From Paulinella micropora (lineage: Eukaryota > Cercozoa > Imbricatea > Euglyphida > Paulinellidae), in the NCBI GenBank assembly GCA_019918135.1, contig WBZZ01000089.1:23501-87500 (forward strand): 64,000 nucleotides of DNA, given 5' to 3'. The position numbers were made by a program, and so were the translations under genes. Shown here piece by piece: positions 1-9,582 of this stretch (positions within the stretch are counted from its first letter, which is position 1; every line of letters begins with the position of its first letter). The notes under the pieces were generated by a model. The model was not told the origin of the DNA and searched no databases. It was given only the letters and a program-made list of their open reading frames with translations.

Positions 1-1084
1 AGCTTAGGTACCGCAGGTCCTGCAGCTGCACCAGGTGCACTAAACCGGCGCCCGTTATTTCCTCACATTCGCTCAAGTCTAGGTGTTGCAGCCGAGGCAG
101 CCCCCCTAGGTGCACTAAACCGGCGCTCGTTATTTCAGGACATTCGCTCAAGTCTAGGTGCCGCAGGTTCCGCAGCCCCGCCAGGTGCGCCAGGCCCGCG
201 TCCGTCAGTAGTTCGCAGCCGCTCAGGCTCAGGTGCTGCAGTAGGCGCAGGCCCGTCAAGCGCACTAGCCCCGCGTCCTCCAGCCGGGGGCAGCGGGTCA
301 ATTCCAGGCGCCGCAGGCGCCGCAGCCCCCCCAGGTGCACTAAACCGGCGTTCGTTATCTCAGGACACTCGCTCAAGTCTAGGTGCTGCAGGTTCTGCAG
401 CCCCGCCAGGTGCGCCAGGCCCGCGTCCGTCAGTCGTCCGCAGCCGCTCAGGCTCAGGTGCTGCAGCAGGCGCAAGCCCGCCAAGTGCACTAGCCCCGCG
501 CCCGCCAGCCCGGGACAGCGGGTCAATTCCAAGTGCCGCAGCTGGTCCAAGCTAGCCAGGGGCGCCAGCTCGTCGGCCCCGAGTTCGCCCGACAGCGCGC
601 CCAGCCTCAGGCCGCGCAGGCTACCGCGCCAGCTCTCCAGGCACGGCAGGTGTCGGCTGCTTAAGCCGGGGCAGGATGCCAGGTCTAGGTGTGACACCGC
701 GCGGAGGTAAGGGGGCGACTTCTGTAGGAACTCCAGGACTACACCGGCCGTGGTTTGCCAACCCATCTTCAGCACCAGGCCCTCGACCGAGACCCGGGGG
801 CAGAGCCACCGCAGGTCTTCCAGGACCCGCTGGTACGGCCAGATCTCTAAGCGGGGCACGCGGGGCCGGGCCCCGGCCCGGTGCCAGGCGCGCCCCCACA
901 GCCGTACTAGGCGCAGGTGCTCGGGGCGGGCCAGGTCCAGCTCCCGGCTCCCGGCCCCGGCCGCTGGCCAGGCCGCGGGCGCGGACAGCCACCGGTAGTG
1001 CTCCGGCGAGGCGCAGGCTAGCGTAGCCAGGTCCGCCCAGCCCAGCCGGCGTAACGACCGCAGGTAAGCGTCGCCTGGTTGCAT
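1..1084 (-). CDS. Leucine-rich-repeat protein, F-box/LRR-like (cut by window edge)
   Basis: An open minus-strand frame runs without a stop from an ATG at 1084 to the window edge, so the C-terminus is missing. The first 35 or so residues (motif LGWADLATLACASPEHYRWL) resemble a weak F-box. From about residue 130 onward there are cysteine-type leucine-rich repeats of the AMN1/FBXL style, with repeated motifs such as HLDLSECPEITNAGLVHL and LSLSGCGRLTDAGLAHL. Proteins of this architecture are usually substrate-recognition subunits of SCF ubiquitin ligases; that role is inferred here. Repeats are very similar at DNA level, suggesting recent internal duplication. A G-rich homopolymer lies just upstream. 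The LRR assignment is firm; the F-box is uncertain. Confidence 0.8.
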   Translation of the reverse strand, partial: MQPGDAYLRSLRRLGWADLATLACASPEHYRWLSAPAAWPAAGAGSRELDLARPEHLRLVRLWGRAWHRAGARPRVPRLEIWPYQRVLEDLRWLCPRVSVEGLVLKMGWQTTAGVVLEFLQKSPPYLRAVSHLDLASCPGLSSRHLPCLESWRGSLRGLRLGALSGELGADELAPLASLDQLRHLELTRCPGLAGAGLVHLAGLRLLQHLSLSGCGRLTDAGLAHLAGLQNLQHLDLSECPEITNAGLVHLGGLRRLRRLELTRCPRLEDAGLVRLTGLRLLQHLSLSGCELLTDAGLAHLAGLRNLRHLDLSECPEITSAGLVHLGGLPRLQHLDLSECEEITGAGLVHLVQLQDLRYLS

Positions 1085-1560
1085 ACAGAGGAGGGGGGGG
1101 GGGGGGGTTGGAGGAGGGGCGCGCTGGTGCTCGGAATACCTTTATGGCCAGGGGGGCGACCACGGCTGCCGCCCGCGGCGCCCCGCGTGCGGCGGGGGGG
1201 GGGGGGGGGCGGAACGGCGGGGGGGGGGGGGGGGGGGAGGCAGGCAGGGGCGCCCTCTCCCCCCCCCCCCCCCCGGCGGGGCCCGTTGCCCCACGCCCGT
1301 GGCTGGCCACCCGCCCGCACCCCCACGCCCCGCCGCCCGCCCCCCCCCCCCCCCCCGGCGGGCGGTACCCGAACCGGCCAGCCCCACAAAGGCAGTCCCA
1401 GCGTCGGTGGTGAATGTCGAGCCAGGCCCGTGGCACCGACCAGGCGCCAGAAGAAGCCAGCGCGCCTGTGCCGGCAGCCCAGGTCAGAACCTCTATCTCC
1501 CTAACCGGGGGATGCCGGGCCGGCGGAGAGCACTGTGGCTGGTAACGTGCTGGGTGACAG
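1085..1560. other. Intergenic block rich in G/C homopolymers
   Basis: This stretch holds several runs of 12 or more G or C (around 1088-1107, 1193-1211, 1218-1237, 1258-1274 and 1341-1357). Long open frames here encode only poly-Gly, Pro or Arg composition and I do not regard them as genes. Confidence 0.7.
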
Positions 1561-1578
1561 GACCAGGGCCGCGCGGAC

Positions 1579-2032
1579 GTGGCCCCGCCCCCAACGCCGC
1601 CCTCCCCAGCCCCACCGGCTGGGCCGACGAGTCTCTGGGAGGCCGCCGAGGCTCTGAAGCGAGTACAGGACCTAGAGGAACAGAGCGAGCGATGCACGAC
1701 CGCCGCGGAACGCAGTGTCGTCTGGGAGCGGGTGCGCCAGGAGGTGCGCCGGGCGCACGAGGGGGGCATCAGGGAGGCTGAGGGCGTTCTTACAAGGCGA
1801 TGGACCAGTCGAGGGCCTCGAATGGACCGTCGTGCAGCGTGAAGTGTTTGCTACGCTGCGGGGGCCCGCGGGGGGCAAGCGGGGGCTCAGTAGCGGTGGC
1901 GGCGGGAGCGGTGAACCCCCGGCCAAGCGGCAGAAGACCGAGGTTGCGAGCGCCGGCTGCGCTGAATCCGCCGCGGCAGCGCAGGGCGTGCAGGGCCAAC
2001 AGCCCGAGGGCCAGTCTGGCTCTGCTGCCTAA
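1579..2032 (+). pseudogene. Hypothetical protein, two overlapping frames
   Basis: Two adjacent plus-strand frames look protein-like and seem to be one interrupted gene. Frame A (1579-1842) has a charged helical stretch (SLWEAAEALKRVQDLEEQ). Frame B, open from about 1770 to 2032, continues with a basic, nuclear-signal-like segment (PPAKRQKTE). They switch around 1775-1800. Frame A has no convincing ATG (it opens at GTG), so the 5' end is unknown; an upstream exon is possible. An ATTAAA lies downstream near 2210. I recognise no family. It may be a frameshifted gene or chance open frames in GC-rich DNA. Confidence 0.3.
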
Positions 2033-2618
2033 GCTGCCCGGCGGGCCCCGCGCTGGTAGCGACGCCCGCCCCCCCCCCCCCCCGCCCGGGGGGGACACAC
2101 TGTTCGGGCGGACGGTGTGCGTGTGCCCGAGGCAGGGAAAAGCCTGGCGCGCCCGCTCTCTTCCGCGCTCCCGGCGTGTACTCCTGCCTTAAAAAAAGAG
2201 TGCTACTAATTAAATGGCCGACTCTTTGATAACCTAGCTAGCCTGTCTACTTGCGGTAGCCGTGCCGGTCCGGCCTGTCACTCAAGGGGGGGGGGGGGGG
2301 GCGCTCTCGGCCAGGCCGCCCCGGCCGGGGGTCCACGCCCCTCCTAGGCCGGCGGGCCTGCCACAGCTAGGACGATACCTTTTCTCCGCGCCCGTCGCCT
2401 GCTGCTGCCCCCTTCCTCGCTGAGGGGGGGGGGGGGGGGAGAGAGGGAAGGGAGCACAAAAACCCCTGTCTATGCTGCCGGTGAGAGCGCGGCGGGGGGG
2501 GGGGGGGGGGGGGGAGAGAAGGGGGCGGTGACCGCTTCCGGTGGGAGCGCCAGCGGCGCTACCGAGCAAGAAGAGAGAAAACACGGAGAGCGCTGGGCGA
2601 GGGGGCCCGGACGCCGGG

Positions 2619-3998
2619 ATGCAGGAAGTGGAGGTCAGCTTGGAGGAGGCCGCGAGGGGCCGGGTGCCTGCCTACGTCGAGGCGGCTCTGGGTGGTCAGG
2701 TAGGCGGCCGCGCCGCTAAAGCCGAGCAGCAGGTCTTGGTCAAGATCCAGTTACCTCTGCCTGAGGCCAAGGTACTGCCCAAACCCTATGGAGCCGCGTG
2801 TGAGTGTAACGGGCAGGCCAGGCCACGCAAGCAGGCCAGGCGGCACGACCCCCAGGAAGCGCTGCGAGCTAGCCTAGACTCCCTGCCGATCGGCGACGAA
2901 GCGCTGCGAGCTAGCCTGGACTCCCTGCCGATTGGTGACGAGCTTACTGATCCGATGGTGGCGGGCCTACGGGCCGAGCTGGGCGGGGGCGCCCCCCCCG
3001 CCGCGCTCCCCGACGTGCTCCCCGATCAACTCAGCGCCCGTCTGGCCACTCATTACTACCGGCCCGCCGAGCGCGAGGCGGCCCGCCGCTGCCTCTACTA
3101 CCTGAGGCTGAAGATTGCACGCAGGCAGAGCCAATCCCCGGCACCACAAGGGAACACTCAGGCGCTAGGAAGGCGTACGCGCCAGTCGGAGAAACGCCTC
3201 TTGCAGGCACGAGAGCAGCAAGAACTGAAGTCCCGCCTGGAGATCTACGAACAGCTGCACACCGGAGCCCCGCCAGGGCGCCGGTGCTGCCGCCAGCGCT
3301 TCCGCGAGGGGCTGGCGAAGGGTATGGCCGCCTGGCTCTCTCTACTACCAACTCCTGAGGCACTCACGCAGCTGCTGATAGCAGGCGAACCGCTGTACGA
3401 ACTCTATCGCCTGGCGCGGGAGGAGGGCGCGGGGAGGTCGAGCGGCCCGGAGCTGAGGAACTGGTCCACGATCTGTCAGGAAGTGCTGCGCCTTTGCCTG
3501 CCGGGGCTCGGCCCGTTTAAGAGCGCGGAACCGGGCACGGACTGCTATGCAGCCCTGCAACGTCTGTTCGGGGCCAGGCGTGGAGCGGAGGAGCACTCTA
3601 CGGCCAGGGTCTGGATCTACTGCATGCTCCTCGAATTACACCGCGCAGGAGGGCCCCGGATGCAAAGGCTGCCCGGCACCCCCCCGAGGCCGGACGACCT
3701 GGCCAGCGCAAACCTGCCGCCGGCGCCACCACCGGCCGTCCGTCCCTTGCCCCGGCCCTACAACTTCTGGCCCCAGGTCCTGCTGTCGGAGGTAGACGGC
3801 TTGGCGCGGGTGACCTACCAAGACCAGCCTTGGGTTGGGCCGCTCGTGCTCCTGGAGCACGACCTGGCTATCGCGTGTGCCAGTAGCTTCAAACATGGCG
3901 TAGACATGGGCGTCGACGTAGCCGCGGGCGACGACGTAGCCGCGGACGAAGACCGTGGACTGCGGGGGGTGAGCTGGGGGGGGCGCTGTCAGCCCTAG
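2619..3998 (+). CDS. Hypothetical protein, 459 aa
   Basis: I chose the ATG at 2619; the same frame is open back to a GTG at 2541. No family is recognised. Visible features are an early Cys pair (ACECNG), a perfect tandem duplication of 14 residues (EALRASLDSLPIGD, 2857-2940), a basic Arg/Gln-rich helical middle and a C-terminal motif PWVGPLVLLEHD. That motif resembles PWAGPAYLLEHD in the product encoded near 19,870, so the two may share a domain. The stop lies 8 nt before the next ATG (4007). A GT-AG pair at 3969-4003 would fuse both frames in phase. Function unknown. Confidence 0.6.
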   Translation: MQEVEVSLEEAARGRVPAYVEAALGGQVGGRAAKAEQQVLVKIQLPLPEAKVLPKPYGAACECNGQARPRKQARRHDPQEALRASLDSLPIGDEALRASLDSLPIGDELTDPMVAGLRAELGGGAPPAALPDVLPDQLSARLATHYYRPAEREAARRCLYYLRLKIARRQSQSPAPQGNTQALGRRTRQSEKRLLQAREQQELKSRLEIYEQLHTGAPPGRRCCRQRFREGLAKGMAAWLSLLPTPEALTQLLIAGEPLYELYRLAREEGAGRSSGPELRNWSTICQEVLRLCLPGLGPFKSAEPGTDCYAALQRLFGARRGAEEHSTARVWIYCMLLELHRAGGPRMQRLPGTPPRPDDLASANLPPAPPPAVRPLPRPYNFWPQVLLSEVDGLARVTYQDQPWVGPLVLLEHDLAIACASSFKHGVDMGVDVAAGDDVAADEDRGLRGVSWGGRCQP

Positions 3999-4006
3999 GC
4001 CAGGCA

Positions 4007-5419
4007 ATGGCTATCGAAGTTACCCGGATTGAATACGTGAGGAGACAGCCTTCCTCGCCCGCCGGACCCCGCTACTTCTTCTTCTTTTACGGAGACGGAC
4101 TCTTGAATCCCCATCTCCGGCGCTCTCTGCCGCTGTGGCAGCTGCTGACCGAGGACAGGGCTGCACTGCAGGAGCACAACCCCCTGGTAGAGGACGAATG
4201 GCCGGGCCCTCTGTGCTTGGACGAGGGAATGCGTGAAATCTGTCAGGAATGGGCGCACAGGCCCCTGCAGCTACTGCGCCTGCCGGACGGGCGGGTAGGC
4301 TACGCAGCCGAGCTCCCGCTGAACTCCCGGGACAGGGAAGAAGCAGAAGCCAAGTTTCGGAGCGTGCTCACGCTGTGGCTACGTCCGTTCCATGAGGTGG
4401 TAGCCAGGCTAAACAGTGATTGCGAGGGCTTGGATCCCTGCGAGGTAGTCCTGGACCGCCGGCCGCCCTACCTGCTCAGGCCCCGGCCCGTCGTCCCGTT
4501 AGCAGGCGCAGGGCACGAAGGGACAGGGCCGGAGCGCCGCTTCCGTTGGCAGCAGCTTGGCTGGGACAGGGCACTGCGGTCGGACGACCGCGCGCGGGAC
4601 CGGCGGGTGCTGACCCTGCGCAGCCTGCTGGTAGGAGCTCTGGGCGTGCTGGACGCCCGCCTTAACCCCATTGTCTCCGTGGCGGGGGAGGCTCTCCTGT
4701 ACAGCGGCCAGGCCGACGTGGGCGCCGACGAACAAACGGCCCTGCGACGCCTCTGTGTCGCTCTGTCCCTGTTGCGCGAGCTAGACCCCGGCTGGCCCTG
4801 CCCCGGGAAGCTCTGTCCCGTCTCGATCGAGCTAGGGTTCGGAGACTGGCCCGTTGTCTACCAGTACGGGGGCGACAGGGATCTCAAGCCCCAAGTGCCG
4901 GAAACCGACTTTACGGTGTACGTGTGCTCTTCACACGCTTTCTTGCTCTGCAAACAACGGGCGGAATGCACCGTGACGCTCACTCTCTGGGACCCCAACG
5001 GCAGCAGGTCCGGCACTTACCAGGCGCTCCAGCAGGTCTGCCGCGGGTTGCAATTGCGGGACGAGCACGGGCAGCGCCTGGCCAGTCTATTGGGCCTAGC
5101 GGACGCCGGGCTCACCGAGGCCAGCCTGGGTTGCTACCTGTCCCCGCGGGAGACGCCTGCTCTACAAAAGGACGAGGGCTCGTGTGCTACGCACGCGTTG
5201 ATGCTGGCGGCGGTGGCCGTGGTGGACGGGCCCGACCGGCTGCCCGGGCAGGGCGCACAGGAGCTGTCGGACGCGTGGTTGCTCCTAGGCAGTGCCCTGG
5301 GCTGGCGGTGGTGTTTGCCGCCGGAGGCGCGCGCCTCGATGCTGTTCTTGCCGCCCGAGGAGGCGGACGACGGCGGGGCAGACGACTTCAAAGAGACGGC
5401 CGTGCTGCGGGCCCTGTGA
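4007..5419 (+). CDS. Candidate clan CE (Ulp1/adenain-like) cysteine protease, 470 aa
   Basis: The first ~300 residues are unfamiliar. The last third shows a His-Asp-Gln-Cys order and spacing like the Ulp1/adenain fold: H310 (CSSHAFLLC), D329 (LTLWDPNGS), Q387 and C393 (LQKDEGSCATHALML). The 6-residue gap between oxyanion Gln and nucleophile Cys is the family norm. Such enzymes remove ubiquitin-like modifiers or mature viral capsid proteins; which applies here is unknown. The frame is intact and lies directly downstream of the 2619 gene, with which it may be spliced. Assignment rests on motif spacing only, since the typical HW and DCG dipeptides are altered. Confidence 0.55.
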   Translation: MAIEVTRIEYVRRQPSSPAGPRYFFFFYGDGLLNPHLRRSLPLWQLLTEDRAALQEHNPLVEDEWPGPLCLDEGMREICQEWAHRPLQLLRLPDGRVGYAAELPLNSRDREEAEAKFRSVLTLWLRPFHEVVARLNSDCEGLDPCEVVLDRRPPYLLRPRPVVPLAGAGHEGTGPERRFRWQQLGWDRALRSDDRARDRRVLTLRSLLVGALGVLDARLNPIVSVAGEALLYSGQADVGADEQTALRRLCVALSLLRELDPGWPCPGKLCPVSIELGFGDWPVVYQYGGDRDLKPQVPETDFTVYVCSSHAFLLCKQRAECTVTLTLWDPNGSRSGTYQALQQVCRGLQLRDEHGQRLASLLGLADAGLTEASLGCYLSPRETPALQKDEGSCATHALMLAAVAVVDGPDRLPGQGAQELSDAWLLLGSALGWRWCLPPEARASMLFLPPEEADDGGADDFKETAVLRAL

Positions 5420-5812
5420 GCGCGGCCCCTAACCCGCCCGGCGGGGCAGCCGGGGTCGCGGGCAGGCCCGCGGCCGTACACACCGGGGGGGGGGGGGGAG
5501 GAGGGAGGGGGGGGCGTGGTCCGCGGGCGCGTGGAGGGAGGGGGCGTGCGCGGGGCGTGCGCGCCCGGCGCTCGGCACCGAACGGGGGGGACCGGTGGCA
5601 AAAAAAGGCACCGGCGGGTACGGCGCTGGGTGCGAGGGGGGGGGGGGAGAGGGCGAGGGGGGGAGGGGGCAAGCGGGGAGGGAGGGGGGAAGCGGGGAGG
5701 GGGGGGGGAGGACCCCCACCGTCTGGAGCGTGGCTGCGGGGGGAGGGGGATTGTTTTTTCGCCTGCCTCCTCCCCCAAAAGTCTGTCAGCCGCGGCTCCG
5801 AGCACGATCGGC
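5420..5812 (+). other. G-rich intergenic/leader region
   Basis: Poly-G and G/A-rich runs precede the RING gene. The long frames here encode Gly/Arg or Pro-rich low-complexity sequence and are not supported as genes. Confidence 0.6.
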
Positions 5813-6394
5813 ATGATGGGAGGCACGGCCAGCAGCCGCCGCTCCCGTCCGAGCTCGGTGGTGGCACAAAGGCCCAAGAAGCAACGTACCACCCCCCGGC
5901 CTTCCCCCCGTGGACAAGGCCTGCGACAGCTGGCCGCGGCCACTGCTACCGGGCCAGAGCCACCGCCCCGTCAGGCGCGCCCCGCCGTGGCGCCGGAGGC
6001 GGAGGCGGTGCCTGCCCCGCCCGAGCCGGACCTTGAACGTGTTGTCCTGGCCAACCTGAGCACCTTAGATCTGGCCGAAATCCTGCTGTCTACGCTCGAC
6101 CGTGTAGTGGTGGTGGACACTGTCGTGCTGGCGGCCAGCGGGTCGGTAGAGCAGCCGCCCGTGCGCACTGGGTTGTCTGAGGCCGGCTTAGCCCTGCTGC
6201 CCGAGTTCCAGGTCACGGGCGCCTTTCTCGCCGCACCCAACTCGCCCAAGGAATGTTCCATCTGCCTCCAAGACTTGGTAGTAGGAGACCGGCTGCGGGG
6301 GCTGCCGTGTGCGCATTACCTGCACGGAGCGTGCGTCGATCCCTGGCTGCGCACTAAGGACTCGTGCCCCGTGTGCCGCCTGGTGGTGTCGTAG
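5813..6394 (+). CDS. RING-H2 finger E3 ubiquitin ligase, 193 aa
   Basis: The start is the first of two consecutive ATGs (5813, 5816) after a G-rich non-coding stretch. Residues ~1-60 are basic and Pro/Ala-rich. The last 46 residues form a complete RING-H2 finger: CSIC, LPCAHYLHGAC, then SCPVC, with the WL dipeptide that contacts E2 enzymes (VDPWLRTKDSCPVC). It should transfer ubiquitin from an E2 to a target. No membrane segment is evident, so it is probably soluble. An ATTAAA at 6442-6447 follows the stop. Large DNA viruses often carry RING proteins to redirect host ubiquitination; that role is inferred. Confidence 0.85.
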   Translation: MMGGTASSRRSRPSSVVAQRPKKQRTTPRPSPRGQGLRQLAAATATGPEPPPRQARPAVAPEAEAVPAPPEPDLERVVLANLSTLDLAEILLSTLDRVVVVDTVVLAASGSVEQPPVRTGLSEAGLALLPEFQVTGAFLAAPNSPKECSICLQDLVVGDRLRGLPCAHYLHGACVDPWLRTKDSCPVCRLVVS

Positions 6395-6716
6395 GCGGGG
6401 GGCCAGCGCGCCGCCACCGCCGTCGGTAGCGTGTTGGCCAAATTAAAGAGTGAGCGAGCGCACGCAGTGGTTTTCGGCCAGCCCTCTCGGTACTCGTGCC
6501 GTGTCCGTGCCGAAGGGGCTTCGGGGCGATCGACCTGCCCGCTGGCCGTCGCCGGCGCCCGCCCCTTCCCTCCTCCCCCGGAGGGGACGGCGGGGGAGGG
6601 GGCCCCTCCCCCCCGGGCCGCTACGGCCCCCCTCCCCGGCCTGCCCAGCCCCCCGGGCGGTGCGGCGGGGGAGGGAGGGGGCGGGGGGGGAGCCCCCCCC
6701 CCCCCCCCCCCTCAGA

Positions 6717-8072
6717 ATGCCACCCGAGGCCCGCCGCGAGCAGGGCGGGGGCCTGCCCCCGCCCCGGCGGCCGCAGGTGTCGGCCGCCATCCGCGCGCGC
6801 CCCCCCAGTTTCGTGCTCTACTACCACGGCCGGCCGCTGCGCGGCCTGCATGCCTGGCTGCAGGACGCCGTCTGGGGCACGCGGGAGACCCGTGCGCCGC
6901 GGGGCACGGCCGCGCCCTCCGTCTTCGGCGAGTGGGCGGCCCGCGCGGCGGCGGCCGGCCACCCCCGCGCCCAGTCGTGCCTGTACACGCGCGGCCAGGC
7001 GATCGTGGTGGATCAGCAACTCAACTCCCTCGTGCGCATAGCGACGGGCGCGCGCAAGCCAGCCCTGGCGGGTGCGCTCTGGTCCCGGGACTACCGCCTG
7101 TGGGACGGCGCGCCGCCGGCCGAGCGGGCCCGGTTCGCGCGGCAGCTGCGGGCCAGAACGGGGCTGCCCCTCCTGGCCGGGCGCGAGCTGCGGCGCGTGC
7201 ACCCGCTGACGGCCACCGCCATCTTCCTGTTCGCTCGCTTCGGCCTGCCCGTGGTCGCGCAGGTCGTGGTGCACAGCCCGTCGCTGGCGGTGGCCAGCAG
7301 CGTAGACCAGGTCTGGCGCTGCCCGGCGGGCCGCCTGTGGCTGCTGGAGCTCAAGAAGGCCCAGTCCGCGGGGCGGGCGCCAGAGGAACAAGCGCGGGCG
7401 CCGCCCCTGGCACACGCGCTCTGGCGTGCGTGGGCGGACACGGAGCTGAACCGCTTCCTGGCGCAGGCCGCGCTGGGCCACGCCCTCTTCGAACTCACGT
7501 ACGACCTGGCGGCCAAGCCGCAGCCGCCGCGCTCCGCCGTGGTGTGCGTGGGCACCTACGGGGTGCGGGTAGCGTGCGCGCGAGTTCTGCCGGACGGTGT
7601 GGGCGGCGGCCCCCCCGACCGGGTCCCGCCGGTAGGCCGACACAAGTCAGAGATTTTACTAAAAACACTGCTTTTTATTCGGGCCCTCACAGCGGTTGCC
7701 ACTGGCTGCTACCGGGCCAGGCTTAGACAGGCGGCTTATTCAGCATGTCATGGTCCCACCACGCGGCTGTCCGGAGCAGCACTGTCAGGAATTGTCTTAC
7801 CTGAGGCTGCCCGGTCCCAGGCGGGACTAGTTGGGCGTGCCAGCTGCAGTCTTTGCCGTCTGCGCCTGTCCAGGGAATCCGCTTCCCCGTTGCAGACCAC
7901 CAATGCGCCTGGTAGTACTACTTGGTCTCGTCTTCGTCGGGCAGCCAAGCAAGGGCATACCGAGCAGCATCAGGAGGCATTCGGTGCAAGGCACCTGGGT
8001 GCAAGGCACCTGGGCGCATGTCCAATGTACCCAGGTAGTGTCTGGCCTGGCAGAACTGTGTCCGCTTTTTGA
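6717..8072 (+). CDS. Candidate PD-(D/E)XK nuclease
   Basis: The ATG at 6717 follows a long C tract. The core shows a PD-(D/E)XK-type active site: D197 in SSVDQVWRC, then E211 and K213 in LWLLELKK, followed by a helix with a conserved-looking Gln (RFLAQAALGHALFEL), as in RecB/Cas4/lambda-exonuclease folds. Viral members serve as alkaline exonucleases in replication and recombination. The credible part ends near residue 305 (about 7,630). The rest of the open frame is compositionally unlike it and overlaps the antisense kinase gene, so the true 3' end may use a splice (GTAGGC near 7629) or lie earlier. Catalytic motif is clear; family is inferred. Confidence 0.5.
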   Translation: MPPEARREQGGGLPPPRRPQVSAAIRARPPSFVLYYHGRPLRGLHAWLQDAVWGTRETRAPRGTAAPSVFGEWAARAAAAGHPRAQSCLYTRGQAIVVDQQLNSLVRIATGARKPALAGALWSRDYRLWDGAPPAERARFARQLRARTGLPLLAGRELRRVHPLTATAIFLFARFGLPVVAQVVVHSPSLAVASSVDQVWRCPAGRLWLLELKKAQSAGRAPEEQARAPPLAHALWRAWADTELNRFLAQAALGHALFELTYDLAAKPQPPRSAVVCVGTYGVRVACARVLPDGVGGGPPDRVPPVGRHKSEILLKTLLFIRALTAVATGCYRARLRQAAYSACHGPTTRLSGAALSGIVLPEAARSQAGLVGRASCSLCRLRLSRESASPLQTTNAPGSTTWSRLRRAAKQGHTEQHQEAFGARHLGARHLGACPMYPGSVWPGRTVSAF

Positions 8073-9236
8073 ACATCCTGTCGGACAGGCTCTGGTTCCA
8101 CCACTCAACACAGCGCGTAAAGGTTGCCTCGCCCGTTTGGTCTCTCAGTAGGGGCGGCATAAATTGCCAAAGGGTACTTAGCAAGGCTGGGTGCGTACGG
8201 TTATAGCTATTGGCCACGAGGCTTAGCAGGTTGGATAGCAAGACGGTAGCTCTGTATGCATGGGGCGCTGTGTCGAGCCACAGGTAGTAATCAGGGTCCA
8301 TATCCAGCACCAGAAAACCTTGCGGTGCAGCCGTCGACGTGATGTTAGCAGGCTTCAGATCGGCCATCAACAGCGGGACAACGTCGAGCGAGAAACGCAG
8401 CACATTCTTCAGGAAGCTCCTGAATGCCTCGGTGGGGGGCCGGACTGTCAGCCCCTTCGCTTGCTGTAGGTCTAGGCTAAGGGCGGCCCCCGCGCGGACA
8501 AGGTCCATCACGAGCCAGAACGTATAGGCGCTTTTTGTTCCCCCTGGCATCAATCCCTCGACACGGAGATAGCCGTACACCGCGGGCGCTAGCCCCCTAC
8601 GCGCCAGGAAGTGTTGCAGCCCCAGATACTCTACTTGGGCGGCCGAGGGTTCGTCCAGGGGAGCCTGCTGCCCGATGCGTTTGAGCACTAGCTTGCGGCG
8701 ATGCAGAAGCAGGACGGAGCCTTTGGCCAAGGACTGTTCGTCCCGGGAGTGAGGAGGCTGGCCTATTCCGCGATCTTTCCAGTCTTTGTCGGTCGCTACG
8801 AACAGAGAGAGGGCTTGCAACCACGCGGGGAGCTTTGGGTCCGACGTGAGTGGTACCTCCTTGGACGTCAGACCTTGCTCCCGGGTTCCCAGCGGGTAAC
8901 CTGGTTGTTAACGTTGGTGGAACAGGGCCTTACCTCTAGGAACAGCGCAGCTAGCTGGCACGACCGACAAGGGTCGCACTGCCCTGGCTGCGCACATTCG
9001 TGGCAGTGCCGGCGCGAATCACATTCAAACCTAAGGGCCAGAGGGTGTGTAGGTTGCATGGTTTGGTGTGGCCCGGCCGGCGCCAGACGCGGTTGTACTG
9101 GGCCTGGCGAGCCGTCCGAGGCCGAGGTCCCGTCAGAAGCAATCGAGCGCGGGGGCCCGGGGGCCGTTGAAGGGTCCGGTGTGGCAGGGCGCTTCCGGCC
9201 CGCCTGGCCACCCGTTCCGGGGGCGGCGGCAGACAT
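7918..9236 (-). pseudogene. Kinase-fold protein with Cys-rich N-terminus (copy 1), one frameshift
   Basis: Reading from 9236, the N-terminal part carries a Cys-rich block (CDSRRHCHECAQPGQCDPC). The frame shifts near 8,885 and resumes as a 300-residue kinase-like region with the usual order of motifs: ATP-lysine strand (KLVLKRI), hinge (FWLVMDL), catalytic loop (LLMADLKPANI) and a metal-site strand (LVLDMDPDYY, replacing DFG). The Asp, Lys and Asn of the catalytic loop are present, so activity is plausible in an unbroken copy. Its neighbour at 9583-11099 is a diverged paralog in the same orientation. A 15-bp duplication (GTGCAAGGCACCTGG-type) lies near the 3' end. A minus-strand AATAAA lies near 7673. 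The frameshift could be decay or an assembly error. Confidence 0.6.
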
Positions 9237-9582
9237 CTCCCGGTGGGTTCGGCAGGGAGGGGGTGCAAGGGCGTGGGCAGCGGAGCTTTTAGCGCCCCCG
9301 GGCCTTGGTGTTTAAATCCCCTGGGGTAGACGCCGCCACTTTTCCCTCCCCTTTCCGCCCCCCCCCCCCCCCCGTGCGGCGGGCCCCCCTCTCCCAGCCT
9401 TCCTCCTCCTCCCCCCCCCCCCTTCTTCGCCGTCCTCTCTGGGCAGACCAGACCGGCCCCCTTCCCCCATCCGCTGCACAAGATTGGTACGATCACACGA
9501 CTCCTTTACTCGCCCAGTACTGGTTCCACGGACTGCTCCCGAGCGAGGGAATACAAAGCCTCAGTAGTCGGCCGCCAGGCAT
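9237..9582. other. Intergenic spacer with C tracts
   Basis: Contains C runs near 9359-9373 and 9410-9422, and probably the promoter of kinase copy 1. No coding signal that I trust. Confidence 0.5.

Noticed and set aside
621..1781. Open frames of 100-380 codons on both strands
   Set aside because: Shadows of the LRR gene or of G/C homopolymers with Gly/Pro/Arg composition.
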